NCBI GenBank assembly: GCA_034620365.1
Contig: JAQGEQ010000041.1
Span: 677,902-741,901 of the forward strand
DNA: 64,000 nucleotides
From: Pegea sp. RAD2-039
Taxonomy: Eukaryota; Chordata; Thaliacea; Salpida; Salpidae
Direction: 5' to 3'
The translations under genes were made by a program, and so were the position numbers. Below the pieces are notes generated by a model. It had not been told where the DNA came from. It did no database searches and saw nothing but the letters and a program-made list of their open reading frames with translations. Positions 24,084 to 50,010 of this stretch are shown piece after piece (the stretch's first letter is position 1; every line of letters begins with the position of its first letter).

Positions 24084-27000
24084 ATGAATGAAGAAAATGA
24101 AGACATTATCAGATTTGCCAACCCAATTCTTCTTGCTGTTATTACAGTGGCGAGACTAGGCGGTGTAAGTTGAAAAAAAGTTTTGATAACTTATAACTTA
24201 GTTGGCCTCAGGTATTATTATCAGATAAACATCTTTCGAATCTTTAAACTAAAACATTTGATATTAAAACAATTTGCATTAGATTGTTATAAATTAAAGT
24301 TTTTAAATCAAAAATTTGTTTTTAATATTCAAAAAGACGAAATAAATTTTTTAATTTCTCAAATTTAAATAGTTTATAATTAGTTTTTTTTATAATTTAT
24401 GATAATTAAGATGTTTTTACTCAAAAGGGACTTTTTCTTTCAATCCATGGACCCACTTTGCTGACTTTAGCAAATAATGTCAACTCAACAACGGGCCAAG
24501 TGTCCTGGTTGTTCAGTGGTCGCTCAGTTGGTTTATTGGCTGGTGGTTTGGTTACTGGTCATTTAATGAAGAAAACAAACAATATGATGGCATTTGGTGA
24601 GTCGGTCTTTGAAATTTAAGATCTGATAATCAACTTCTATAAGCTCTCGCGTCTCTTCTTCTGGCTGTGGTTGTCATCGTTACTCCCTGGATAACTGATC
24701 TCTGGCTGCTTGTGCTCGTTGTCATGACAGGAGGAATTGGGTTCGGATATTTAGATGCAGGTTCTGGGTTCACTTGAAGTCATGGTGTTGCAGAAATTGA
24801 TTTAAAAGTTAATTTGTTTGTTTATTTTCAATCAAATTCGTAATAAGTATTTTAAAATTGATTTTGACATAATTTACTTTATTTTTGTTGATTTAATTTT
24901 TACATACTTAAATTAAACTTTTAGTTTGTGTAAATAAATTTTAAACATTTAAACAAGTCTGATAACAAAATATTCCATTGTAGTAAAAGCTTTGTTAAGG
25001 TTCATTTAAAACTAATTTATTTTTTAATTAAATTTGTTTTAAATTGATTTAAAAATAATTTGTTGATTCACCAATTTGATTATTTGCTGAAACTTTTCAG
25101 AAATGTGAATATTTAATTTTCTAACATGCGTGCTTATCTGATAGCATAATAAGAACTTCGACAAACTGTTAAAACTTTATTAGATAAGGATAAATTGAGC
25201 GCAAGCAAAGATCAAAGTATTTACTAATTAACTACAACTACACAAGAGTAACTAATTTTAATCAAGACCTTTGCTTTTTCCCACTTTGCATGCGTATAAT
25301 TTCTCATTTTTATTGACCTTTATCATGTGATAACATTCTGTCACCCTAATTAACTCTTTTACAAACATAGACATAATTATAAGAAAGTTATTAGAAAGCA
25401 ATTAAACTTTTGTACAAAGTTCACATGTTCATATCACCTATCAAAGTTTTAATTCAAACCTTTGAATAATCAATCTCTAATCTAACACATGATCTCAGGG
25501 ATGCAAGCGCTGATTCTTCAATGTTGGGGCGAGAAAAATTCGCGGTCCTTGATCTCAGGATACCACTTTGCAATTTCAGTTGGAGCTTTCTTGGCGCCTT
25601 TAATCGGTAGCTTATTATCAATAATCTTTATAATATATAACTGAACAAACTACTGATGCTTCAGCTGAGCCTTTCTTATCAAAGGATGGCCAGTCAACAG
25701 CAGACGTTTGCTCATCTTCATCAAGTCCTGAAGATAACATTACCACTCCTATAGTAAGTACGATTTTGTTAAAGTTTTCACTTCAACTAATTTGTAGAAA
25801 ATCTTAGAGATATTTTGACGCATTTTAATCATTGCTATATGGTTATTATAATGTAAATAGCTCGAAATATTTAATTTCGAAATAAAAGCCTCACACTTTT
25901 ATCTTAAATTGATATTTAAATAGAAAACCTTGTTCCTTTAAGCAGTACAAATTAGTTTTTTTTTCGAAAAAAACAACTTTAGCGAAAAAGAAATGTGAAA
26001 TTCTGCAAATTGTCTCTATAAAACTTAACACTTTTAAATCGAGGTTTATATATAACATTATACATATAAGACAAAAGTTTTCAAGTAAAATTTCATTTGT
26101 CGAAAAATATTACACAAAGTTTGAATAAGGTTGATTAGGTATCCATTTCAACATTTCCATTCTAATAGTTAAAGCAAATGTTTACGTAAGCTAAGTAGGT
26201 ACTAGTTGCAAATAAAACTTTTCTTCAGACGCAGTTTTAGGACTTTACTAATTTAGTTTATTAAGATGTTTTTGTAGTTGCTACACACATTAGACTCGCC
26301 TGTTAAATACACTCCCACTGGCTCCAAAAAAGTTTGCTTAAAGTATTCAATTTAGTTTTTATGAAAGAGAAATATTTTCAGATTATATAAAACAAATTTG
26401 CTAATGCAGTTGCCATGTAAAATATTTTTAACAACTTTTTGACGCTTTTGTAAATAATATAAAATTAGAAATGTTAACATTTGTCTTTTTCAATGAATTT
26501 TTCAGTCTTATATGTAACAAATTTATTTTTATGAGATTTAGATTATCAACATTTAAAATTACTGATTTAAGTTAAAATTATACATTTCTATTTCTAATTT
26601 TTCTCATATTTTATTAAAATTCTTTTTTTAACACTCATCAAATCTTAAAGACTAAAAACGTAAAAAATACTTTAGTTTACTTTTAAAGTGACTTATTTAA
26701 CGCAAGATTAAAGATCTGTATCTCCATTATCTCCTAAATAACAAACATTCTTTTATAGCCTCTAATATTGTATGAAGAAACAACGAATTCGTCTTCTCAA
26801 TGGTATAGTAATGTAGTTTGGGCCTACTTGATCTGCGGAGGCGTACTGATCATCATCACAATCTTATTTCTGATTCTTTACTTTATCAACATTGAAAGAT
26901 CAGTCCGGATTTTAAATCAACATGAAGTTGAAAATAGAGCTGAAGTCAATTTAAGATTAGTGCTCCCGATCATGTGCATGATTTGTGTCTATTACTTTTG

Positions 27001-28225
27001 TTGTGTTGCCAGCGAAACCACTTATAACAGTTATATTTATTCGGTTTCGATTTGTTCTGGGTTAGATTTCGAGGTGAGTTTTAAACTTCTTTTAAACTAT
27101 TTAAGACATTTGTTTTTAAGAGAAATTTATTTTTCAATTTTATTAGAAGTATGTGGATTTCGTAATATTATGCCAAGTATTTTTAACTGATCTAATCTTT
27201 CAAGTTTTTGCTTTTATTAGCTTTCAAGTATTAATACAATTACAAAAAGGTTTAATGATTAAAGTAGATTTAAAGTTTACTAATAGTAAAGATTATGAAG
27301 CAAAACAAAATATTACGAAACATTTTTTTAAAGTAAACAGAATATGTATTTTAGTAAATCTGATATTGTAAGTGACAACAAAAAGCCTAAAATCTTAAGG
27401 TATTAAGATCAAACTTTTTCCTGTTATTTTGATTTTGCACAAATATTTGGTTTGGTTTACTTATAGTTCTTCATTGATTCATAAACTAAAGTCTTTTATA
27501 GTAATAAAATCTTATGTTTAATGGTGAAATTATAAAGAAAATTTGATTATCTTTAAAATTATCATTAATATTTAGAAGATGAAGTATTTTTATAACACAA
27601 AATCTAAATTGATTTTCAAATTCTGCTCATTTGCATCTACTGTTGATTGTAAACAGCTCAAAGAAACTTTTTTCTTTTCTTCTTTCAGATAAAAGAAGCC
27701 ACAAACATAAACTCTTTATTTTGGCTTGGGTTTGGTTTGGGCAGATTAGCAGGCATGCTATTCTTCAAGTACTTCAAACCAAGCACAATCATAATATTTG
27801 ATTTGGTTGGTACAATAGCTTTGATGATAGCAATGTGTGTAACTGGCGAACAATTAATTCCTATTTCTTGGGTGGTTACTGCTTTGTATAGTTTTCTCCA
27901 AGGAACTATTTACCCTGGCGGAGTTTCATGGTCATCTCAGTTTGTAAATATGTCTGGAAATTATATTTTTGTGTTCTCAGCGGGACAGGCTTTAGGAACA
28001 ATGATTATTGTACCAGTTAGTGGGATCATATTTGACTATGATCCTTTTAACGTGATGTACGTTGTTCTTGGATGCTCGATCCTAAATGGAATCATTTTCC
28101 TGATTATGCTAGTTGAAGGGTCCCGACTCAGTAAGAAGCTTGTTTTGAATGAAGAACTTCCTAAAGAAATTGAAACAGAAGTTAAATCGGATATCAAAAA
28201 AGATTCTTGCAAATCTAGATTATGA
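24084..28225 (+). CDS. MFSD4: Major facilitator transporter, MFSD4-like, 471 residues
   Basis: Twelve-helix-type membrane carrier of the major facilitator superfamily, closest by eye to MFSD4A/B (the group containing the sodium-glucose transporter NaGLT1). Exons: 24084-24164, 24428-24596, 24644-24760, 25499-25606, 25665-25753, 26759-27073 and 27689-28225; 1416 nt with closed phases. Family cues are GLFLSIHGPTLLTLA in TM1, VSWLFSGRSVGLLAGG in TM2, GGIGFGYLDAGMQALILQCW in TM4 and SGYHFAISVGAFLAPLI in TM5. A hydrophilic loop follows, rich in Ser (SSSSSPED). The last exon carries the C-terminal six-helix half with GFGLGRLAGMLFFKY and YSFLQGTIYPGGVSW, then a charged tail. Substrate cannot be told from sequence. 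The exon 3 donor is the weak GTTCTG. Confidence 0.9.
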
Positions 28226-31060
28226 CTAAGAGTAGTTTGTAGAAATATTTGAAGGTTATATGTGTATGAAAATATTTGGACATTTTATATTCTATTCATT
28301 AATTTAATTAAATCTATATAATCATGAATTTAAGGATTTAATTTGAGACTTTGTAGAATTTATGAAAATTTTTAATAAATATTTGATTTTCAGAGAAAGT
28401 TTTAATAATTATTTGTTAACTAATAAGTAATAACTAGTTATAAATTGATTTTTACTTGTATAAGCAGTTTAAATAAAAATTAGAGTTTAAATAACCAAGT
28501 TGTGAAATTATAAATTAATGTCGTCGACCAAAAACACCAAGTCAATAATAATTTGTCTTACGAATTAAATCTTGTGGTTGGTAGTTGAAGGCGTTGAGTT
28601 TTCGTCTGCTTCTAGCACCTTGACTCGCAGAAATTTTTTAACCAGCAATACCAAGTAAATAATAACTTGTTTTACAAAAAGATCTCATTTACAGTTTTTA
28701 AATGTTGCTTCTAGCGCACATCTATATTTATTCTATGTTAAATTGAAGTTACTAGTTGTGGAAGCAATAATACTTTTGAAAGTATTATTTCAGATAAAGT
28801 AATTTTACCAGAAAGTTATTTTGAATCTATTTTGATCATACTTTTTATAAATATTAGCTAAATCAGTGTTTCGACAGTCTTATGGCTGAGATTAATCGAC
28901 AGTTATATCAAAAATACTACGGTTGTATATTTGTTTAAATTATATTTTTACATCACTACGGATGTATTTTTGTTTTGAAAGTCTGTAAAATTAAAGATCT
29001 GTGAAGCTTATTTATTTATTTATTTAAAATGTTTGTTAACGTAATCAATCAATCAAATTTTTTATTTTTAAAATAATTTTTACAAATATTCATCTATTTA
29101 AACTCTTTATCATTTTAAACTAAAAAGCTGAATTCTTCAAAATACTAAAAAAACTTGTTTTACAGTTTTTATCTTTATACCATTGGCCTATTAGAAAATA
29201 GTCAACTTAAAATATTGATTAAAGTTTCATGCAAATTAAAAAACAAAGAATTGAGAAAAAAAATTGCCAAATTTGATTTTCTAAAAATCTGCGTTTTTGA
29301 CTCATGAGTCACTCAAACTACCTTGATTACGATTCTAATTCGAATCTTTCTTAGAAAAGTTATTCAGTCATTTTCAATATCTACATGTTTTGATGTTTTG
29401 CTAAATATGAAATAAATATAGGATAAAGAACATAAAATCATTTTAAATTTCCCACAACTAAATTACACAAAAATTTGAAAAGATAGGTCTATAGTTTTGT
29501 ACTATATGTTTCTAAGCAGATCAGTGCGCAAAAATGGAATTAAAAAGAATCTCATTTAGAGCTTTTTATAAACAAAAAAGTTATTTAAGAAATCTTCATA
29601 ATAAAATCGAATAAAATTTCTATTAGTAAGTTGATTTCAGTCTTTTTTTTTGAAAGTTATTTAAAAAGTCTAGGCTTCTTGTCCTATTTAGTAGTAGACT
29701 TAAGTATACAATTACTTTCTTTTACACCAACATCAATGTTATTTGATTTTTCAAGAGTTATAAAGTAATTCTACAAAATACCGAAATGGATTTATTTTTT
29801 CTTTATTTCCATAAAAAGAGTTTTCTAAATTACCTAAGCAGCTTTTTTTTTATAAATAACCGAAAATGGCTCTTTTGATATTTTAGCCTTCTTATACGCG
29901 CGCTCAGGAACTTATACTAAAAAGTAAATATAATCTGTAAATATTTTTTGCCAAATTATATTAAATTGTTTTTAGTAACTATTAACTACTATATTTTCTT
30001 ATTTTTTTATTAATAATTGGGTAAAATTATTAAAATAATTAAGTTTGTTTGTAATATTTATTTAAATTAACGTAAAATGAATTTTTGTGATTTTTACCTG
30101 TTTAAAAATCAATAAATTCAGGTTCAAATTTTTTCAAAGTTTAAAATTTGGTTATTTTTATTGATTCAGTAATATATTTCCTACTTTTAATGCAGTTTTT
30201 GTTTTTTCTCAAAATTTTAAAATATCATTAAAAGAAATTTTAGTTTTATTTTTATATAATTTTCCATAATTCATTACTTTTCTATCTTGTATACTAGACT
30301 CTAAATTTATTTGCAGTTTTTTGTTAAAGAGTTTTTTATATTAAAATTGATTATAAAAATGATACTAAAAACTAAATTAGTATTTTATCATTTTAGCTAT
30401 TGTTATTATGGTCAGTTTATATGTTAAATGACTTTCTAAATAGTTTTTTATTCTAGAAAATGTTTTATAGACTTATCAATTTTTTTCAAATTATACATGA
30501 ATATAATTATTTGAAATGAAATTAAAAAATTTATAATCTTCAATTATTCTGAAATTAAGCTTTTTATTTCATAAATAAATAACTTTATCTAATTTTTGGT
30601 AATTTATACATTTTTAGTTATAGTTTGAAATAATACAATTAATTTTATTTTATGATCCCTCTAAGTTTTAATACAATTTATTTTATTGATTTAATTAATT
30701 ATGAGGATAATCTGTGTTACTTTTAAAAATTATGAAATTGTTTTGTTAAGTTTGACTTGTGAAAGTTTTTAACTACTTAATGAATGACATAATTATTATT
30801 TTAGTAATTTTGAGATTGTTATTATATCTTATCTTATAATATCTTAATTTAATTAACTTAAGATTTTCTCTAAACTCTATCTTTAAAGATGATAAAACCA
30901 ACTTAATATTTTCTATTTAACTTTTATTATAAGTAATATCTTATTATAAGAGTTATACCAGAAATGTAATTGAGTAGTATTTATCAAAATTATATTATTT
31001 CAATAGTTTTTAAGTTTTCTCTTAAATCATCAAATGTTTTTAGCTTCATAAAACTTGTTA
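28226..31060. other. Spacer between MFSD4-like and PWWP genes
   Basis: AT-rich with long A/T runs. AATAAA at 28374 may serve the transporter. Holds dispersed repeat copy 2 (28515-28725). I see no gene. The sequence TTTTTAG at about 31042, 35 nt before the PWWP ATG, looks like a splice acceptor with no visible upstream exon. Confidence 0.55.
28515..28725 (+). repeat. Second dispersed repeat family, copy 2 (partial tandem dimer)
   Basis: Two successive blocks share ACCAAGTMAATAATAA and TTGTYTTAC, about 115 bp apart. Between them are GGTAGTTGAAGGCGTTGAG and GCTTCTAGCACCTTGACTCG. The unit appears to begin and end with CTTCTAGCA, so this copy is one and a half units in tandem. Confidence 0.65.
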
Positions 31061-31061
31061 A

Positions 31062-32414
<1,353 letters not shown>

Positions 32415-32476
32415 CTCCATAAGGGCTGAAAGGTTCATCATGGGGTTTTCTGAAATCATTCAATTTTTGATTTGAT

Positions 32477-32482
32477 AATAAA
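32477..32482 (+). terminator. Polyadenylation signal of PWWP gene
   Basis: AATAAA 63 nt downstream of the stop codon at 32414, in AT-rich sequence. Confidence 0.6.
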
Positions 32483-35400
32483 ATAGATTAATGAAATCAT
32501 TTGACAATTTTATATCAAAATTATTTAAATAAATTCGAGTTTTTTTGGTTCAAACTTGTTAAGAGTAAAAAGGTTTTGTTCTTTTTGAACAAGCTAACGT
32601 AAATTTCAATTTCTTAATAAACTTCTTATGAAAACATCCATGTTTTCTACCCAAGAATTGATATTGATAAATGATCCTGTTATTGAATTTGAAATATCTG
32701 AACTCATTTTACTTCAAATGGAGTGGTGTAGAATGCTAAAGTTGCAAATAAAACTTGAGCTTTGAAAATTCAAACCTTTTTTGTGCTGTAAATTATTTTA
32801 TCAAGCGCAGTAAAAAAACATTTGTACAATATCAAACGATTTTATAGAATTTTCGAAACTCCTAGATTTTAAACATTGTTAAACTGAATAAAATTGATTT
32901 TCATAACGTCTCGCCTCTTTGATCTTTCAAACATTTTTTCTTGACATGTAAAGTTTGTTAGTTTGAAGCCAGTATTGAATCGTTTTGTTATCTACAAATC
33001 TCTTTAGCATCCAACTCAGCTTTACTCAAACCTCAGATTGAAATAAGATCTTATGTAAAGGCCAGTACTGCTTTATTTGGATTTATCCATTTTGTAAAAC
33101 TCAAACAACAAAATTCTTAATGTAATGTGAAATCTTTTGGCAAAAATGTTAAATTGTTGATGATATTTTTGTAAATTGTTGATTAGTTGTTTTAATAAAC
33201 ATGAGACAAAATGTTTTATAGAATCCAAAATCGTATGTAGTATTTTTAGAATGATTAATTATTTGTAAAATATGGCAAGATACTTATAAATTCGAAACTA
33301 ATCTTTAAATTGAAAACTATCTATATTAAGCGATTTTTTTAAAAGGAAGTTTTACAGCAATTAATGGTTGCTGATTATTAATTTTATTAAATTAGAAAAC
33401 ATAAATTTATTATAAAATTTTATCTCCGTATATCTTAATATATAATGAGGTTTTTGGTTAGTTATTTAGTTAAAACTATTGGTATAGAATCTTCACAAAT
33501 TTCAATTTTCACTAGTAATTATCCACACTAATTTTAAAAGGAGAATTAAAAATTGATAGTTTTGGAAATAAAGATAGAAAAAACCATTCGTGATTTCAAA
33601 AGCTTGTGAGTTTTATTCATATAAAAGCAAAAACGTTTATGAAATAAGTATAACGAGTATAAGAAAAAATAATTAATGAAAACTAAAAAATATATCACGT
33701 ATGTTCAACATTTTAATTAAATTTTAAAACCAAATAGTTTCATAACCTCACTTGACTAGTGTCAAAATTGTTTTAATTAATCAATACTTAAATACCTTAA
33801 TATAAATAATTTTCTTTTTTTAATATAACAAAAGTAAAAGACTTTCTTATGAAATTTGAGATTACTAATTGACCAAAAACTATTTTATTTTTGCAAAAAA
33901 CAATAAAATTAATCTAAAATAACACAAACTTAAGTAAATCAAGTTAAAAATGAGGAAGACGATATATCAAACATATAAAACTTTAAGCTTGCAGTAACTT
34001 TTTCGTCTATTTTTTGGAATGTAATGAGGTTAAAGTAAAAAACATTTAATTAAAGTAAGGCCGTCATAGGTTGAATAAATTATTAATAAAGTTGATGTTT
34101 TGTTTATTTTAGATCACTTTAAAATTTGTTATTGAAAAATTGTTTTTTGTAAATCACATTAAAACTTAATTATCTCTGATATGGAAGTTTTCATTTTTGT
34201 CAAAAATTATAAAATCTATACCAATCAATTATAAGAAAAAAGTATTTCAAATAAGATACTCGTATAAACTTTTACAATAACATTTAAGCAATAAAACAAT
34301 TTTGAGCAGCTCCTATATAGATTATCTTTCTAATTTCATTTTTGCTAAGTTTATGCAATGCGCTTAATATTCATACTTTTTCTGACACTTTGTTAATTAA
34401 TCAAAATATGAATGGTTATATGAAATTTAGACTATTTTAAGTGATTGTCTAAAAGTTATTTGTAGAAACGTCAGTCAAAATTAATAAACTTTAAACTTGA
34501 TGACTCACTTACTTTCATTCGGTATGATTCTCTAATTTAAGTGTTGCACTATAATTTTTATATAAACTATTTAAAAAAATTACTATGGTAATTTTAGAAT
34601 ACAATACGCCAAAATCGTTAAAAATTATTGGCGGTCTTCATGTAGATGCTTCCTTTAGATTTAGATAGGTTTAGTTTTTAGTTTTACTTTTAAAAATTGA
34701 TTGATAGTCATATTTAGCAGTTATTACTGATGATGAATATATATTTTTTGAAGACTATTTCATTTTTACCAAACGATTTTTAGGCAATTGGCTCTTTTAA
34801 GTTTTTTAAAACTGATTAATTTTTTTATTTATAATTTGTTTTTAAAATATATATTTTTGTTACTAATACAAAACTTTAATATTTTCTTAGTTTTTAGTAA
34901 CAATTTATATTTATGAACTTAAAGAAATTATTTTAGATGAATATTCTTTTTTATAATAACTATACTTTGTTTAATAAATATTTATTGTTTACTTAAAATG
35001 AACAAGTCTTCTGTTCTGTCAGATACTAAATATAAAGTTATTCTAATTTATATATTTTTTGTATATTTTTTAAACTTTATAAATTGAACAATTATAAACC
35101 ACTTTGTTGTTTGTTTAAAGAAAAAGCTTCTGCAAATATTTACTTATAACTTTTTTCAGACTGTATACTGTTTATAAATATTCATAAACTATTTTAAAGT
35201 AATATTTATAGCTAAATTTTTAGCAATATAGTAATAAAAAATTTATTATTATTATTTGTTCATCTTCAAAATCTGATTGAAAATTAAAAAGATCAAAAAC
35301 CCTAAAATGTATATAGTAACTCTTATTATATTAAATATTTGATACATATTATTAATAATTTTTAAATCAAAAATCATTTTTATGAAGCTTTATGTTCTAG

Positions 35401-36600
35401 TTGTTTTTGTTTTTGAAACTTTTTTGGGTGTAACATTTTTTTAAAATTGTTGCTTTAAAATATTGCTTTTATGTTGTTGTATGTTAATAAGAACAAAAGT
35501 TTAAACTTGAACTTTTATATATTTTTTATATTAAATATTTATTTTTGTATATTTTTTTAATGCATGACTGCTAATAGCAAATCATAAAGCTTCCCTGGCT
35601 TATACAACAGTTATTTTTTATGTTTACTTTCAACAAATTATTATTAGCTTCTTGATGCATTTATATTATCATTTATTTAAGTAATCTCTTTAGTTAAAAG
35701 TTTTTTTAAAACTAAGTTGATTTTAATTGTTAGTTTTTTGTTACAATATTTATTTATAAATTGATTGCATTTTTTTTACCTTAAATAGTTATTTGCTTAT
35801 TAATATTTCTACTTAAATTCTTTTTTTTAAATTAGTTATTAATTTATCTATAATTAATTATGTTTATTTAGTTCTCTAATATTTTTTTATTTATCCAACA
35901 TAATTATATTTATTTTTTTTAAATCTAAGGTTTTATAAATGTCATACATTTTTTATTATTGCCAGATTTATTCTGTGGTAGGTTTTATCGTACTAAAATT
36001 TTAAACAGTTTATAAATAGAATATTGAGGTGGGTTATATATTTTTTATAATTTGTTTTGATGTCAGATCATTTTTGATTGAATTTTACTTAATTTTTGTA
36101 CTATAGAAATTTTGTTTTTATTTTATTCTATTTTGGAAGATTTGTTTGACTAACAAAAAAAGAATTATTAAATCATATTGATGCTTATCTTCTAAGTTGT
36201 TATTTTGACTCAGTTTAAATGTAATTATTTTTAGATGTATTTTTTTATGTTTTCAAAATTTTTTTTTAATATAAAAAATTTTATAAAAACTTTGATTGAT
36301 CTTGATAATTTTTTGAACTTAAACTTTCATTTAATTCTAAATTTTTATTGAGTTTAAATTATAATTTGAATAATTAATATCTATTTTATTTTATATTTAT
36401 CTATTTCACTTTTATTCACTAAAGTAAGCAAATTTATAAGTTTGATGACGTCATGTACACCAGAAGAATTTGTACTTTGTGCTGAGTTAGTAGTGATGTC
36501 ACTGAAAAGGTTTTTCTGTGTCATAATCTGTTGAATTGCTTTTAAATGGTTTAAAGTTGAATTTTAGTCTAAAACTTCTAAATGAAATCTAGGCCTTAAA
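32483..36600. other. AT-rich spacer downstream of PWWP gene
   Basis: Extremely AT-rich, long T-runs on the plus strand, no supported exon, RNA gene or recognisable transposon. One CRE octamer TGACGTCA at 36446 starts a GC-richer patch that continues into the small ORF at 36615-36866. Confidence 0.5.
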
Positions 36601-36614
36601 ATATTTTGATGACA

Positions 36615-36866
36615 TCATTGGTGATGATTGTAAACTGGTTTAGCATGGAACAAGAATCCATCCATGTGCCAATTATTTTTCACACTTTCTAAATTAGACA
36701 CGTTTGGTAGATACATAAAAGATTGGCTATTAATAGTTCTACTACTTGTGGTTTCTTTGGGATAACTGTTGGAGTAAACCTTATTAGTAATTCCACAATT
36801 GTTTAAAATTGATGTCTCTAAGAGCTGATAGACATACGTTGCTCTCCACTTATCAAACACATGCAT
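36615..36866 (-). CDS. Possible small gene, 83 codons, unknown
   Basis: On the minus strand a frame starts MHVFDKWRATYVYQLL and ends KPVYNHHQ at TGA. It sits in a patch less AT-rich than its surroundings and without poly-T runs. Upstream on the same strand an ACTATAG|GACTG acceptor (about 36907) and a donor TTAG|GTGAGA (about 36952) suggest a spliced 5' UTR; the frame is closed by a stop just before the ATG, so coding cannot extend into that exon. I recognise no family. It lies head-to-head with DOT1L, about 0.9 kb upstream. It could equally be a random open frame. Confidence 0.3.
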   Translation of the reverse strand: MHVFDKWRATYVYQLLETSILNNCGITNKVYSNSYPKETTSSRTINSQSFMYLPNVSNLESVKNNWHMDGFLFHAKPVYNHHQ

Positions 36867-36989
36867 GAAGGCAGTACATCAACCAATATATGCCTCTAAC
36901 AGTCCTATAGTTATGATGAAGGAAAGACTCTGATTAAAGGTAGTTATCTCACCTAATGTTTCCATAACAGGGCTACTGGTGTTAGCATT

Positions 36990-37772
36990 TTAATTAGAAT
37001 CTAAAAAGAAATCAATAATTTTGTGTATACTACTAACATACTTCAATATTTATTGCTTAAACTACTAAGTAAACAGTAATTGAAATTTTATTTAAGTGTT
37101 AATGATTTAGTTATATGATTATAAGCTAGCATTCATAATATTTATTTAAATATATATTTTGAAACAATTTATGTTGTTATTTTGTAAATGTTACTTTTTT
37201 TTATTTAATTTAGTTGAAACAACTCTAATATGATTAATTTTTTTACTATGTGTAGAAATGAGTTAATTATTAGTTAGTCAGCTCATAATGCTCTTAATTT
37301 TTAAAATTAAAATTTATTTGTTTCAAGTGAAAAGTTTTTCTAAGGTTGCTTTCTGATAATATTTTATGACTAATATTGTGATTACTTTTTTATGTTATGT
37401 TACTTTGACATTATTATTTTCTATGTGACAAAAATAAATAAATGTTTTATGACAAGTTTTTTATAATTTTATGAAATGCCAGAATGTGATTTATATATAA
37501 GTATTTTAATAATTTGCTTTGATAACTTTTTTATTTAGGTGATATTTAACATTAAGTTTAAGGTAATGTTTTAATTTATTTAATTAACTTTGGTTTTATT
37601 TTTATGAATATTGATATTTAAATTATTAATAAAATCTTTTTCATGTTGCTAATATTTGTTTACAGCCAATTAATTAAAACTTTTTTTTTTATAATTTTAA
37701 GAAAACATTAATTGGTTAAAGACCAAATTTATGATAAACTTCTTACGAAAATAAACTGTATGTTGTCGAAGT
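36990..37772. other. Upstream region of DOT1L
   Basis: AT-rich; no TATA/E-box combination or repeat stands out. DOT1L starts at the ATG at 37773, the first ATG that gives the conserved N-terminal region; transcription start not identifiable. Confidence 0.4.
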
Positions 37773-48604
<10,832 letters not shown>

Positions 48605-49149
48605 CCTCAAGTTGTTTGTTTGTATTTATATTTTGGTTTGTTTGTTTTATGATCATGCAAATTTTTTCGGGGGTCACTTGTCTCGTTTTAGGGACTTTTT
48701 TTACCATGCTCATTAATAATCGCAATTTATGCAAATGAGATTTCTATGAAAGCGTTCTCGATTCTGATTGGCTCAAGGGAATCGATTGATGTTAAAACGT
48801 ACGAAATTGACTCGGGAGACTTTTTGGTTTTTGTGTTTTTGTTTCTATTTGTTGCGTTTTAGCTTCCGTCTGTTAGTTGCTTGTTCAGAGCCTTCTAAAT
48901 GTTCTTTTTAAAAGTTTTTCAAAAGGTAAAGAGTCGTTTTGTTTTACTTTCCCAGATGTTTCAACCCAAACATTAAAAGTAGTTTTTCACGAAAGTTTTA
49001 TAAATCCAGCGAGTTAATACCATATAAGGTAAAATTCGCGGGTTAGTTTGAATATTAAAATGATGTTTTAGTGGTTTTAATTAGTAGTTTTGACGACTAT
49101 TTATATTTACTGTAGAAAGATATAAAAAATAACAAAAAGAAAGTTTGGA
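48605..49149. other. 3' flank of DOT1L
   Basis: T-rich, transcript-tail-like sequence following the stop. No clear AATAAA close to the stop and no repeat. The first half (to about 48800) is GC-richer and may be 3' UTR. Confidence 0.4.
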
Positions 49150-49225
49150 AATAATTTATTTATTACAATAACCGTGAAGGAGGGTGCCTGAAAAAAGCAC
49201 CACTCACACACATTATCACAAATAA
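49150..49225 (-). mobile_element. Possible LINE 3' tail (antisense)
   Basis: On the minus strand GGTGCTTTTTTCAGGCACC forms a short perfect hairpin, followed by CTCCTTCACGG and TTATTGTAATAAATAAATT. Terminal hairpins followed by a short A/T repeat tail are typical of CR1/L2-type LINE 3' ends. It is opposite in orientation to the adjacent RT remnant, so it would be a separate insertion or a rearranged copy. Confidence 0.35.
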
Positions 49226-49339
49226 TTTCTTATTAAGTTAAAAATAGAAAACGAAAAATATGTAACATATGACATTTCAGTAGTCCTCAAGGCATAACAA
49301 TGAACAATTACATAGAATATTAATCATATATGGAAGTAA

Positions 49340-50010
49340 ATACAAATTTGGAAGAAAGCTATTATTACTCCAATTCATAAAAGGGTCCCAGAAACACCAC
49401 ACTTAACTACAGACCAGTTTCGCTCATATCATTTACAATCATATGACCAGTCATCTGATGGAGCACCATCTAATATCTGATTTCCAGCATGGCTTTGTGA
49501 AACAGATCTTCCCTGACCCAACATCTCACTTTTTTTAATGAGCTTGCAGCCCATTATGAAAGTAACACTCCCTGTGACAACATATATCTCGATTTTGCTA
49601 AAGCGTTTGATTCTGTCCCACACACTAAGCTCGTTACTGTGTTGAAAAACTTAAAAATCAACAGCTTTATCTTACAGTAAATTGAAGATTACTTATCAGG
49701 TAGAACCCAACAAACTCTTGTAGAAAGATCTTTATCTACTTCTAGTCAAATCACTAGTGGTGTTTCTCTGGCATCTGTTCTGGGCCTCCTTCTCTTTTTA
49801 ATTTTCATTGAGACCTCATCAGAAGACTAGTAGCAGTAGATGATGCCAGTGTTTTTGTGTATGCAGATGATATCAAGCTATTATCTTGTAATCCTTCAAA
49901 ACTTCAAACTGCACTACACACTGTAGAAAACTGGTCTACAAATTGGCAGCTCAGAATCCAGCCCATAAAGTCTGAACTTAAAACTTTTTTTCGTAAACCA
50001 GCGGTAAATT
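49340..50010 (+). mobile_element. Decayed non-LTR retrotransposon reverse transcriptase fragment
   Basis: Conceptual reading across at least two frame changes and several stops gives the order TPIHK, NYRPVSLIS, SDFQHGFVK, YLDFAKAFDSVPHTKL, EDYLSGRTQQTLV, SGVSLASVLG, YADDIKLL and ENWSTNWQLR. These are the conserved RT blocks of jockey/CR1-type LINEs, including the YADD active site (at about 49863). Endonuclease domain and intact frame are missing; the copy is dead. Confidence 0.85.

Noticed and set aside
27153..27371. 72-codon plus-strand frame between MFSD4-like exons 6 and 7
   Set aside because: Lies in an intron bounded by good splice sites; no membrane-transporter homology and the frame does not join either exon.
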